A stretch of 48,746 bases of DNA, taken from XYA12-FULL-58-9 sp001798605 (GTDB lineage Bacteria > Myxococcota > XYA12-FULL-58-9). Numbering within the stretch: position 1 is the stretch's first letter; every line of letters begins with the position of its first letter. The DNA lies in assembly GCA_036736205.1 (NCBI GenBank), contig DAINMX010000020.1, positions 1-48,746 on the forward strand, in the 5' to 3' direction. The notes beneath the pieces were generated by a model that saw only the letters and a list, made by a program, of their open reading frames with translations, was not told where the DNA came from and ran no database searches. Shown here piece after piece: positions 27,581 to 36,886 of the stretch. The position numbers and the translations under genes are program-made.

Positions 27581-27609
27581 TTGACAAATCAGGAAAACAG
27601 GGGCAATTT
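27581..27609 (+). promoter_or_regulatory. Weak promoter candidate for the FAAL-ACP-PKS operon
   Basis: A perfect TTGACA at 27581-27586 is followed after 17 bases by CAATTT (27604-27609), a poor -10 match. Its second half overlaps the left arm of the inverted repeat at 27600. Orientation fits the FAAL gene at 27689. Confidence 0.3.
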
Positions 27610-27645
27610 CACGCGCCTGCTCGCCACGAATGGATGAATTGCCCC
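27600..27645. promoter_or_regulatory. 9-bp inverted repeat in the divergent intergenic region, possible operator
   Basis: GGGGCAATT (27600-27608) and AATTGCCCC (27637-27645) form a perfect inverted repeat with 28 bases between the arms. It lies in the 250-bp region between the KDSR-like gene and the FAAL operon, 43 bp before the FAAL start, and could be a dimeric-regulator site controlling one or both directions. Confidence 0.4.
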
Positions 27646-27688
27646 GGTAGCGTCATAGGACGGTGCTGCGGCTGAGTAGGAATGTCAG

Positions 27689-29545
27689 GTGACACAGCAA
27701 ATACCACCGCACGCCTCACAAACGCACAATGCACAAGGGCCAACTGTTCCCAGGGCTATTCGCGACAACGCCCAAAAACCTGGAACCGTCACGTTCATTC
27801 ATTCGGACAAGTCAAAGCGGGTATACGACTACCCCGAGTTCTCCGGGGCCGTCGACAATCGAGCAATGCAATTGCTTGAAATGGGCCTAGAAAAGGGTGA
27901 CCGAATCGGCTTTGTCATCCCCGATAGCGAGGACTTTGTCATCTCGTTCATCGCTGCACTGACCGCAGGTGTCATCCCCGTACCGATGTACCCACCCCTG
28001 AGCCTCGGCAGACTCGATGGTTACATTGACACTGCGGCGCGCATTCTCATGGCCGCCGATGCCAAGGCATTGTTGACAGTCAAGAAGGCGCAACCCGTGT
28101 TGTGGTCGCTGGTCAACAGGGTCGACACCCTCGAGAAGGTTGTTTGTCTCGAAGACCTCCCCAAGCCGTCTAGCGAGCCGCCCGACGTCGACGCCATCTC
28201 CCTCGACGATATTGCCTTCCTCCAGTTCACGTCGGGCAGCACCTCCGACCCCAAAGGCGTGGTGGTTACCCACGGCTCGCTCTTGGCCAACATGCACGCC
28301 ATCCTCAAGTACGGTTTGGAGATCAATCCACAGGACATCACCGTCAGTTGGCTGCCGCTCTACCACGACATGGGGCTCATTGGTTTCACCCTGTGCCCCC
28401 TGTGGTATGCGATGAGTGCCGTTTACATTCCCACCCTCGATTTCGTCAAGCATCCGACCCTGTGGATGGAGACGATGCACGAGCATCGTGGCACCATCGC
28501 CTTCGCTCCCAACTTCGCCTATGCCTTGGCAACCCGCCGCACTTCGGAAAAGACGCTCGCCAAACTCGACCTGTCATGCGTCAAAGTCCTCGGTTGCGGT
28601 GCCGAGCCCAACCACCCCGCCACGCTGCGCGCGTTCACCGACCTTTTCGCCAAGGCTGGTTTGAAACCCGGTGCCCTGCTCCCCTGCTACGGCATGGCAG
28701 AGGCGACGCTGGCGATGACCTTCAATCCGCTGCACCGGGGACTGCGCACCGACGTTATCGATGCTGACACCTACCACGGTAAAAACCGCGCGGTGCCGAA
28801 AGGTGAAGGTAATACGCTCGAGTTCGTCTCCTGTGGCGTCCCACTTCCAGGACACAACGTGATCATCGTCGACGATGACGGCAAAGAGCTACCCGAGCGC
28901 TCAGTAGGCAACATTGTCTTCCAGGGTCCGAGCATCACCTCGGGATACTGGGGGCAAAAAAAGGCCACGGAAGACGCTTTTCGCGACAATGGCCTGCACA
29001 CCGGCGATCTTGGCTACATGGCCGATGGCGAGCTGTACGTCACCGGACGCAAGAAAGACATCATCATCCTCAATGGCCGCAATTACGACCCCCAGAGCAT
29101 CGAATGGGAGGCTTCCGAAGTCGACGGCGTACGCAAGGGCAACGTTGTAGCCTTCTCACGCCCCTCCGAGACGACAGAAGAGCTGGTGATCGTTGTTGAG
29201 ACAAAACCAGGCACCAATCAGGATGAACTTGCCGAGAATGTCAGGCAGAGAATTCAAAACAGGATGTACCTAAGTGTTGCTGATGTCGTATTGCTCGCCT
29301 CCGGCCAACTGCCAAAAACCTCCAGCGGGAAGTTGCAGCGGAGTCGTGCGCGATTGCAGTATTTGGATGGGACGCTCGGTGCCGAGGGTAATCGCACGCT
29401 TGGCAATCGAGGACAGATGTTCACATTGGTCAAGCACTTGTCAGTATCGTTCTTGGCGCGTTTGCGCCACGGCGTGCGGCGCAGGGTCGCACGCATATTG
29501 CCAGAAACCACGCGCCGGCACCCGCGAACCGGCCACAGGGCGTGA
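27689..29545 (+). CDS. Fatty-acyl-AMP ligase (FAAL)
   Basis: 618 residues from a GTG start with AGGA at 27678. All adenylation motifs are intact: FTSGSTSDPKGVVVTHGSL, WLPLYHDMGLIGF, APNFAYALATRR, YGMAEATLAMTF, LHTGDLGYMADGELYVTGRKK and the lysine-bearing LPKTSSGKLQRSR. The FAAL-type PVPMYPPLSLGRLDGY segment sets it apart from CoA ligases. FAALs activate a fatty acid as acyl-AMP and pass it to an ACP, not to CoA. It is followed 24 bp later by an ACP and then the PKS, so it very probably loads the starter chain. The last ~45 residues are unusually arginine-rich (RLRHGVRRRVARILPETTRR), a feature beyond the normal FAAL end. Confidence 0.94.
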   Translation: MTQQIPPHASQTHNAQGPTVPRAIRDNAQKPGTVTFIHSDKSKRVYDYPEFSGAVDNRAMQLLEMGLEKGDRIGFVIPDSEDFVISFIAALTAGVIPVPMYPPLSLGRLDGYIDTAARILMAADAKALLTVKKAQPVLWSLVNRVDTLEKVVCLEDLPKPSSEPPDVDAISLDDIAFLQFTSGSTSDPKGVVVTHGSLLANMHAILKYGLEINPQDITVSWLPLYHDMGLIGFTLCPLWYAMSAVYIPTLDFVKHPTLWMETMHEHRGTIAFAPNFAYALATRRTSEKTLAKLDLSCVKVLGCGAEPNHPATLRAFTDLFAKAGLKPGALLPCYGMAEATLAMTFNPLHRGLRTDVIDADTYHGKNRAVPKGEGNTLEFVSCGVPLPGHNVIIVDDDGKELPERSVGNIVFQGPSITSGYWGQKKATEDAFRDNGLHTGDLGYMADGELYVTGRKKDIIILNGRNYDPQSIEWEASEVDGVRKGNVVAFSRPSETTEELVIVVETKPGTNQDELAENVRQRIQNRMYLSVADVVLLASGQLPKTSSGKLQRSRARLQYLDGTLGAEGNRTLGNRGQMFTLVKHLSVSFLARLRHGVRRRVARILPETTRRHPRTGHRA

Positions 29546-29569
29546 CGCCCGGATTTAGAGGTTCGAGAC

Positions 29570-29833
29570 ATGACGGACGCACAGAAGACAGCGGCTTTGG
29601 AGATCATGGACCTGTTCAAACAGGCCATCTGGGAGGTCGACCAGAAGCAACTCGACGATTTAGAGCTTAATCACCAAATCAGCTCACTCGGCATCGACTC
29701 GGTCGCCATGCTCGAAGTGATTGGTTTTCTTGAGGACGAGCTCGAAATCCATCTCCCCGACGAGATGCTCGCCAACGTCAAGACCGTTGGTGACTTGGCC
29801 ATGGCCGTCTCGAAGGTACGCGCCGCCGCTTGA
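29570..29833 (+). CDS. Acyl carrier protein
   Basis: 87 residues with phosphopantetheine site LGIDSVAML, Ser44. It sits between the FAAL and the PKS/AONS gene and is the natural acceptor of the acyl-AMP made by the FAAL, delivering the starter to the KS domain. The sequence LPDEMLANVKTVGDLAMAV in the third-helix region is normal for type II-like ACPs. Confidence 0.93.
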   Translation: MTDAQKTAALEIMDLFKQAIWEVDQKQLDDLELNHQISSLGIDSVAMLEVIGFLEDELEIHLPDEMLANVKTVGDLAMAVSKVRAAA

Positions 29834-29916
29834 GCGGTGCGAACATCGGCGCATCCTCGCGGCGGCCGTGGGACACCGTCCGCGGCGTGATGCGCTGATT
29901 CCCGCGGAGAATTTAC

Positions 29917-32900
29917 ATGAGTATTTCCGACGACAGTCGGGCCGTGGCCATCATTGGCATGGCTTGCCGTTACCCTGACGCCAACGACATTGCCACGTTC
30001 TGGGACAACCTGCGTGCAGCCAAGACAAGCTTCACGCCCATCCCCAAGCACAGATGGAACCATGCGGCCTTCCACTCGGATCGCCCTCGGGAACACGACA
30101 AGACCTACGTCACCCATGGTGCCTTTCTCGATGACGTTGCCCAGTTTGCCGCGCTGCATTTTGGCATCGCCCCCAAACGTGTGGCCGTCATGGATCCACA
30201 GCACCGTTTGGTGCTCGAGGCCGTCCGCACCGCCCTCCAAGATGCTGGACTGGAGAAGAGACCGTTTGATCGCCGCATGACAGGCACATTCCTGGGCGTC
30301 AGCTCCTCGGAATACCGCAGCTTGCTGACCGGCCGTACCATGGCCATGCTCATGGCCGATGGCAGAATGGGCGGTCCCGCCAACGAAGCTGGCGGCAAAG
30401 CCATCGCCGCAAGTGTGGAACGCCTCGAGCCCATCAACGCCTTCTCCATTCCGGGCGCGCTGCTCAACATGACTGCTGCTAACGTCGCAAGCCAGTGGCG
30501 GTTGGGCGGTCCCGCATTTACCATCGATGCTGCCTGCGCCTCGGCCCTGGTGTCGCTATACGACGCGGTCACCTATCTGCGCGCTGGCATCTGCAACACC
30601 GCGATCGCAGGTGGTGTCTACCTCAACCTTACCCCGGAGAATCTCATCGGTTTCGCCCGAGCCAGCGCCATATCGAAACGTGGCGAGTGCAGACCCTTTG
30701 ACGCCGCCGCTGATGGTTTCGTCCAAGGTGAAGGGGTGGGTATCATCATCCTCAAGCGACTTGAGGACGCAAAGCGCGATCACGACCGGGTTCATGCCGT
30801 CATCCGCGGCATCGGTATCAACAACGACGGCTCCGGCGAGGGCCCGATGGCTCCCAACAAGGCAGGCCAGCTCGAATGTCTGCGCCGTGCAAACCTGGAC
30901 GCGGGAACCGGCCCCGATTCGATAGACCTCATCGAGTGTCACGGAACTGCCACCGCCGTCGGCGACCCTGTCGAAGTGGGCGCGTTGCGCGACTTTTTCT
31001 GCACCGACAACGAGACCCAGACACCGATCTACCTGTCCTCGGTCAAAGGCAATATCGGACATACGATGAGCACCGCCGGCGTCGCCGGACTGATGCGCGC
31101 CGTGTTGGCACTGCAGCACGAGTCCATCCCGCCGCAAGCGGGGTACAGCAAACCTCACCCCGCTCTTCCCATTGCCGACTGCCGCCTGGAAGTGCCCAAA
31201 ACAGCGGTGCCATGGCCGCGGACCACGGACCACGTGCGCCGCGCCGGCATTAGCTCATTTGGGTTCGGTGCCACCAATTGCCATGTCATCATCGAGGAGG
31301 CCCCAGCGCCGGAGCCGCCCACCATCGACGTGTGCGACACAACCGCGCCAGCCGCTGAGCTCGTGATCTTGAGTGCCGATACTCGGCCCCTGCTGGCAGA
31401 GCATGCGCGCCGAGTGGCACGAGCGATTGAAGACACCAACGTACTCTTGCGTGACGTTGCATACACCCTCACGGCAACGCGAACCCACGCGCGGGTGCGC
31501 CTGGCGGTCGTGGTCAAGAGTCGGAAAGAGTTGTGCGACGCACTGCGTACCGCTTTCGACAAGCTGGCCGCCGATTGCGTCAATGTAGAGCTCGAGCGCA
31601 CCGTGCTCACCACCCCCGACGGCCTCGGTGACGATCCGCCCAAGGTGGCGTTCATGTTTGCGGGCCAAGGTGCCCAGCGGGTCGGCCTGTTGCGGGAGTT
31701 TTACGATCGCTTCGAGTCCTTTCGGCGACGCTTGGACGATATGCAGGCGGCCCTCGCTGACATCCTCGACAAGCCCTTGCTCGAGTACCTCTACCCAAGC
31801 AAGGACGCCGACGTCGAGGCGGCGGAGAAAGCATTGCAGGCCACGGAGGTCTGCCAACCTGCCATGGCAGCGTTGGGTTTGGCCATGGCCGGCTTCTTGC
31901 GTGAATTGGGTGTCACCCCAGCCGTATCCTTCGGCCACAGTCTCGGCGAATTTGCCGCCGCTGCGTGTGGGGGGCTCTTCTCCGACGCCGATGCTGTTCG
32001 ATTCGTCGCGCGACGTGGGCGCATGATGGCTGACCTCATCCTTGATGACCCAGGTGCCATGGCGGCAGTACGCGCCGCACCCGAGGCGATATCCCCCTGC
32101 CTCCAAGATGGTTGCGTCATCGCCAACATCAATCACCCAGAACAGACCGTCATCTCGGGCGCAAGTGACGCGGTTGCCGCATCCATCGAGGCCTTGAAGA
32201 AAAATCGCATCGGCGTGCGCAGCCTTCGCGTGTCACACGCGTTTCACTCCCCGGTGATGCTGCCCGTGGCAGAGAAGATCGGCGTACTCGTAGATGAGCT
32301 GGTCCTTCGCCCCGCAAAGGAGCCCGTGATCTCGGCGATCCGTCCAGGACTCTACCCGACGACTGAGGAGGATCTGGAGGCAGCGCGGAACATATTCAAA
32401 GAGCACGCCACAAGTCCCGTGCAGTTCACCGCAGCCTTGCAAGTGGCTGACAAACTTGGCGTGGACCTTTACCTTCAGGTGGGCGCAGGCAAGACGCTCA
32501 GTAAGTTGGTCGCTCCCCCTCCCAACCCGACCCTTTTGGCAGCCACGATGGCCGCAGACGAGGCTGACGATGGCGTCGAGCTTGGGCGGACCCTGGGGAT
32601 TCTTACCGTGCTCGGTCTCAACTTGGACCTTGCCCAACTGTACTGCCCCAACGACCGAACAATCGTCTCCCTACCGGAGACACCCTTGACCCGAGATCGC
32701 TACTGGGCAATCCGCGAGAGCAAGGGCGTCAAAGTCGATGTCAATGTCAATCTCGCCGCCAACCCTGGTCACATCGCCACCGCCAGCGCACTGAGCCTAT
32801 TCCCCGAAGGGGAGAACGAGGACCTGGTGGCCCTCTTCCGCGAACAGACCGCCCTACTCAAACAGCATGCGGATATTCTGGAACATCAGACCGCGGCTCT

Positions 32901-35900
32901 GGCAGGCAGGAGCGTTGCGGCAACGGTTGAGAGAAGAACCTTCACTGCTCCCGCCATGGTGCAGACGGCTGAAAATGTCGCCCCGTTGGCCGTCAAATCT
33001 GCGCCGGCTTCGGCATCGATGGCGCGTGCACTGCGATCCATCGACGTGCTCGACTCATTTCTCGACCTGGTCGCCAAGGTCAGCGCCTTTCCCAAGGAGG
33101 CCCTCAAGCCCAGCCAAACCCTTGCCAACGATCTCGGGCTCGATTCGTTGATGTTTGTCGACCTCAGCACGGCCGTGCAAACAACCTTCCCGGGTCTTGA
33201 TGGCATCCCACAATCGCTCATCAGCCAGACCACCACCATCGGCGACTTGGTCGCCTACGTTGAAGAAGAGCTGCAAAAATCTACACAGGAGCAAGGTGTC
33301 ACCTTCACCCAAAGCCCAGACGCCGTGCAGCGTCTCGAGCGCTACCGGCCCATTGTGGTCGCCCGCACAGCCGCACAGCTTCCGGGTGCGGGTTTGGCAA
33401 CCGATGGGTGGATCCTGGTAACGACAAAGGATGGCATTCATTCCAACGAGTTGGTGACAAGACTCGCGGCCCTTGGCCATTCCCTCGTCGTTGTTCCTAT
33501 CGGCGCCACCGGCCCCGTCGAGCGCAATGGCGCTCGCATCACAGCCCCCTGCGCCAATACCCCCGAGGCCGTCGAGCAACTTTTCGCGGACCTTGCAGCC
33601 AATGGCATCGCTCTCCATTCAGTCATACACCTCGCCGAAGCAGATACTCACGCCGCCATTGACGACGTTGTCGCCGGCAACGAGCCCTGGCCCAACACCA
33701 TTCTCATCGCGCAAATCCTGGCGGCCAATTTAGAGCGGGCCGCAGCCAACGGACCAAGAGCGTTCGTCGTTGTCACCGGCATGGGTGGAGCGTTCGCACT
33801 GGATCGCAAGAACGGCAGTCACGTCTGGCAGACAGCACTGTGCGGTTTTGCCAAATCTCTGGCGCGGGAGTGGCCAAACTCCATCGTCAAAGCGATCGAC
33901 GTCGAGCTCGACGCCAGCGGCGAAACACAAGCGATACAAATATTGGGTGAGATTGCCGCGGCCAGCCGCGACGTAGAGGTAGGCTTCCGGGATGGCAACC
34001 GTCTTGTCGTGGAGCTCGAGACCGTGGAATTTGCAGCCACCGGCCCCGTACACCTCGACCGAAGCTCCGTGCTTTTGGTAACGGGTGGCGGTGGCGGTCT
34101 GGGTGCCCTGGTGGCACGCCACCTAGCCTTGCAGACTGGTTGCGCGGTCGTCTTGGTCGACAATCGTCCCAGTGAAGATCCGGGCGTCGCCAATACCCTC
34201 GCCTCCATGCGAGCTGATGGCATTCGCGCGACGTTGGTCACCTGGGATGTTCGGGAGGCTCACGCCGCGGACGCAGAGCTTCAATTTCTTCGCGAGGCCC
34301 TTGGTCCCATAACAGCGATCATCCACTGCGCTGGGGTCATCCGCGACAAGCGCGTAGGCGACAAGGCCATCGCCGATGCGCAAATGGTCAGCGACATCAA
34401 GGTGGGTGGCCTTCTCAACGTCCTGCGCGCCACAGCAACGGACCCCATCCGAACCATCATCACGTTCTCCTCGTGGGCAGGTCGTTTCGGCAACATCGGC
34501 CAGACGGACTACGCTGCGGCGAATGAGCTCATGAGTCGTCTGTGCACCCATCTGTCGTTCTCCCGACCAGAATGCAAAATCGTATCGATTGCGTGGCCCC
34601 CTTGGAAGAGCTCGATCATGGCCCAATCGATCCCCGAGCCCATTCGTGCTGCCATGCGCGCAGAGGGCGTCACCTTCGTCCAAGATGCAGCGGGCCTCTC
34701 GGCCCTGAGCGCAGAGCTCATGACTGCGGATGGTGGCGAAGTGCTCTACGGCGTCGATGTACCCACCGCCACCTTCGAGCTACGCGGGTTCATACCCTTG
34801 TCGTTGCAGACGCATCCCTTCCTCGGTGACCACCGCGTGGGTGGCACGCCGTTGTTGCCGATGGCCTCTGCTTTGGACTACGTGGCCATGGCGGCACAAT
34901 CTGTGGCTGCCGATCAACCACTGGTCATCAAGAATCTGCAATTGTACGCGGGCATAGAGGTCAACGAACCTACGTCCCTCGAGGTTCGGATGCAGGCGCG
35001 ACGTTCGTCACGCGGTCAGCTTTCCGCCAAGCTTGAGCTGCGAGCGAATGACAAGCTCGCATACCGCGCCGAAGCTCTGGGCGACGGGTCGTTCCCCGCG
35101 GTCACCGTCCCGCCAGGCAAGGTCTTGCGTGACAAAGAGCTACCCTTCTCCCTCGCTACACTTTACGGAGACATCATCTTCCACGGGCCGCTTCTGCAGG
35201 GCATCGAACGCGTCGAAGAGCTCGGCGCGACCCACATCGTTGGTTGGGTAAGGACCTCTTCCCCCGCCGATTGGATTGCATCACCGCCGAATCCGGACTG
35301 GACGATCGATCCCTTGGTCATCGACTCAAGCTTCCAGCTCGTCCTCTACTGGATGTGGGCCCAGAAACGCCGCTTGGCGTTACCCGTCGGCCTGGGAGGT
35401 TTCGTCCAATACGTACCCTTTGGCGACGGACCGGTTAGATGCACAGCGGTGCTCCGATCCGCTGGCGATGACACCTTTGTTGGCTCGATCTCTTACGAAG
35501 ATCAAAACGGTGTGTTGTTGGCATTGGTTCACGACGCCCGCGCGAAAGCCGTCGAGGCGAACCGAAAGGTGCCGACAATCGACAAAGTGCCGACAATCGA
35601 CAAAGTGCCGACAACCGACATCGATGAGAAGTACTATCGCATCGAAAAGTTCGACGAGGTCGCCGGGTTGTTTCAACGTCTCGAGATGGCATCATTGATG
35701 GGCCTGAAGAACCCCTACTTCCCACTGCACGACGGTGTCGCCCGGGGCACGGCCATTATCAACGGCCAGGAGATGATCAACTTTTCGAGTTACAACTACC
35801 TCGGGTTGTCGGGCCACCCCTTGGTCAACGCCGCCGCCCAAGATGCTGTCACACGATTTGGCACATCGGCATCGGCGAGCCGCGTGGCGTCGGGCGAGAT

Positions 35901-36864
35901 TCCGCTGCACCTCGAGCTCGAAGCGGCCTTGTCCGATTTGCTCAGCTGCGAGGCATCCATCGTCTTCTCCGCCGGTCATATGACCAATGAGACGACCATT
36001 GGTCATCTGCTGGGCGAAGGTGACCTCATCATTCATGATGCCTTGGCACACAACAGCATCCAAGAAGGGGCCAAGCTCTCTGGCGCCAAGCGAAGACCTT
36101 TCCCCCACAGCGATTGGGCCGCACTCGACGCCATCTTGTCGCAGATCCGCAGCCAATTTAAACGCGTCCTCATCGCCATTGAAGGCGTCTATTCGATGGA
36201 TGGAGACATTCCCGATCTGCCGCGATTTATCGAGGTGCGAGACAAATATCGATGTTTGCTCTTGGTGGACGAGGCCCATTCGTTGGGCGTCATCGGTGCC
36301 ACTGGCCGCGGCATTGGCGAGCTCTTTGACGTCGACCGTACCAAAGTCGACATTTGGATGGGCACTCTTTCAAAATCCCTCTCTAGCTGCGGCGGATATG
36401 TCTGTGGCACCAAGGCGTTGGTGGAATACCTCAAGTACACCGCGCCCGCGTTCGTATTTTCCGCGGGCATCACCCCTGCCAACGCTGCGGCGGCCAAAGC
36501 AGCGATCGAACAAATGCGTGCCCACCCCGAGCTTGTCGCAGAGCTGCAAGCGAACGCGGCGCTGTTTCTGTCCCTTCTCAAAGCACGGGGTATCGACACC
36601 GGTTTGTCGGGTGGCTCCGCTGTTGTCCCGGTGGTCGTCGGCAATTCTTTACTCAGTATGAAGTTGGCGGAGCGACTTGGCCAACGCGCCATCAATGCGC
36701 AGCCCATCGTTTACCCAGCCGTGGACGAGGATGCAGCGCGGTTGCGGTTCTTCTTGAGCTCAACCCACACGAAGGAGCAACTCCAACGAGCGGCCGATAT
36801 CATCGCCGAGGAACTGGCAGCCCTGCGTGAGGGTTCCCTCAAGCCGCAGGCGTCCGCAACCTGA
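29917..36864 (+). CDS. Iterative-type polyketide synthase fused to alpha-oxoamine synthase: KS-AT-ACP-KR-DH-AONS
   Basis: 2315 residues; GGAG ribosome site before the ATG. KS (~8-460): Cys207 in DAACAS, HGTATAVGD, KGNIGH. AT (~565-870): GHSLGE with Ser675 and HAFH, a malonyl-CoA signature. ACP (~1035-1115): LGLDSL, Ser1077. KR (~1150-1600): GGGGGLG near 1390, Tyr1532 in DYAAAN. DH (~1630-1880): His1639 in DHRVGGTPLLP, Asp1803 in VIDSSFQ. A repeat linker (1885-1902) leads to a PLP-dependent AONS domain (~1905-2305): DEAHSLGVIG, PLP lysine Lys2153 in TLSKSLSS. ACP before KR and DH recalls PUFA- and enediyne-type iterative synthases. The chain would be elongated with malonyl-CoA, processed by KR/DH (no ER) and released by decarboxylative condensation with an amino acid to an alpha-amino ketone, the reaction of serine palmitoyltransferase. 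The amino acid is not deducible. Confidence 0.95.
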   Translation: MSISDDSRAVAIIGMACRYPDANDIATFWDNLRAAKTSFTPIPKHRWNHAAFHSDRPREHDKTYVTHGAFLDDVAQFAALHFGIAPKRVAVMDPQHRLVLEAVRTALQDAGLEKRPFDRRMTGTFLGVSSSEYRSLLTGRTMAMLMADGRMGGPANEAGGKAIAASVERLEPINAFSIPGALLNMTAANVASQWRLGGPAFTIDAACASALVSLYDAVTYLRAGICNTAIAGGVYLNLTPENLIGFARASAISKRGECRPFDAAADGFVQGEGVGIIILKRLEDAKRDHDRVHAVIRGIGINNDGSGEGPMAPNKAGQLECLRRANLDAGTGPDSIDLIECHGTATAVGDPVEVGALRDFFCTDNETQTPIYLSSVKGNIGHTMSTAGVAGLMRAVLALQHESIPPQAGYSKPHPALPIADCRLEVPKTAVPWPRTTDHVRRAGISSFGFGATNCHVIIEEAPAPEPPTIDVCDTTAPAAELVILSADTRPLLAEHARRVARAIEDTNVLLRDVAYTLTATRTHARVRLAVVVKSRKELCDALRTAFDKLAADCVNVELERTVLTTPDGLGDDPPKVAFMFAGQGAQRVGLLREFYDRFESFRRRLDDMQAALADILDKPLLEYLYPSKDADVEAAEKALQATEVCQPAMAALGLAMAGFLRELGVTPAVSFGHSLGEFAAAACGGLFSDADAVRFVARRGRMMADLILDDPGAMAAVRAAPEAISPCLQDGCVIANINHPEQTVISGASDAVAASIEALKKNRIGVRSLRVSHAFHSPVMLPVAEKIGVLVDELVLRPAKEPVISAIRPGLYPTTEEDLEAARNIFKEHATSPVQFTAALQVADKLGVDLYLQVGAGKTLSKLVAPPPNPTLLAATMAADEADDGVELGRTLGILTVLGLNLDLAQLYCPNDRTIVSLPETPLTRDRYWAIRESKGVKVDVNVNLAANPGHIATASALSLFPEGENEDLVALFREQTALLKQHADILEHQTAALAGRSVAATVERRTFTAPAMVQTAENVAPLAVKSAPASASMARALRSIDVLDSFLDLVAKVSAFPKEALKPSQTLANDLGLDSLMFVDLSTAVQTTFPGLDGIPQSLISQTTTIGDLVAYVEEELQKSTQEQGVTFTQSPDAVQRLERYRPIVVARTAAQLPGAGLATDGWILVTTKDGIHSNELVTRLAALGHSLVVVPIGATGPVERNGARITAPCANTPEAVEQLFADLAANGIALHSVIHLAEADTHAAIDDVVAGNEPWPNTILIAQILAANLERAAANGPRAFVVVTGMGGAFALDRKNGSHVWQTALCGFAKSLAREWPNSIVKAIDVELDASGETQAIQILGEIAAASRDVEVGFRDGNRLVVELETVEFAATGPVHLDRSSVLLVTGGGGGLGALVARHLALQTGCAVVLVDNRPSEDPGVANTLASMRADGIRATLVTWDVREAHAADAELQFLREALGPITAIIHCAGVIRDKRVGDKAIADAQMVSDIKVGGLLNVLRATATDPIRTIITFSSWAGRFGNIGQTDYAAANELMSRLCTHLSFSRPECKIVSIAWPPWKSSIMAQSIPEPIRAAMRAEGVTFVQDAAGLSALSAELMTADGGEVLYGVDVPTATFELRGFIPLSLQTHPFLGDHRVGGTPLLPMASALDYVAMAAQSVAADQPLVIKNLQLYAGIEVNEPTSLEVRMQARRSSRGQLSAKLELRANDKLAYRAEALGDGSFPAVTVPPGKVLRDKELPFSLATLYGDIIFHGPLLQGIERVEELGATHIVGWVRTSSPADWIASPPNPDWTIDPLVIDSSFQLVLYWMWAQKRRLALPVGLGGFVQYVPFGDGPVRCTAVLRSAGDDTFVGSISYEDQNGVLLALVHDARAKAVEANRKVPTIDKVPTIDKVPTTDIDEKYYRIEKFDEVAGLFQRLEMASLMGLKNPYFPLHDGVARGTAIINGQEMINFSSYNYLGLSGHPLVNAAAQDAVTRFGTSASASRVASGEIPLHLELEAALSDLLSCEASIVFSAGHMTNETTIGHLLGEGDLIIHDALAHNSIQEGAKLSGAKRRPFPHSDWAALDAILSQIRSQFKRVLIAIEGVYSMDGDIPDLPRFIEVRDKYRCLLLVDEAHSLGVIGATGRGIGELFDVDRTKVDIWMGTLSKSLSSCGGYVCGTKALVEYLKYTAPAFVFSAGITPANAAAAKAAIEQMRAHPELVAELQANAALFLSLLKARGIDTGLSGGSAVVPVVVGNSLLSMKLAERLGQRAINAQPIVYPAVDEDAARLRFFLSSTHTKEQLQRAADIIAEELAALREGSLKPQASAT
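35569..35622 (+). repeat. 18-bp tandem repeat in the DH-AONS linker
   Basis: Three 18-bp units at 35569-35586, 35587-35604 and 35605-35622. The first two are identical (encoding VPTIDK) and the third differs by two bases (VPTTDI). It is in frame and forms a short flexible spacer exactly between the dehydratase and AONS domains. Confidence 0.9.
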
Positions 36865-36886
36865 CCCAGCTTCCAAGTGCCAACAA

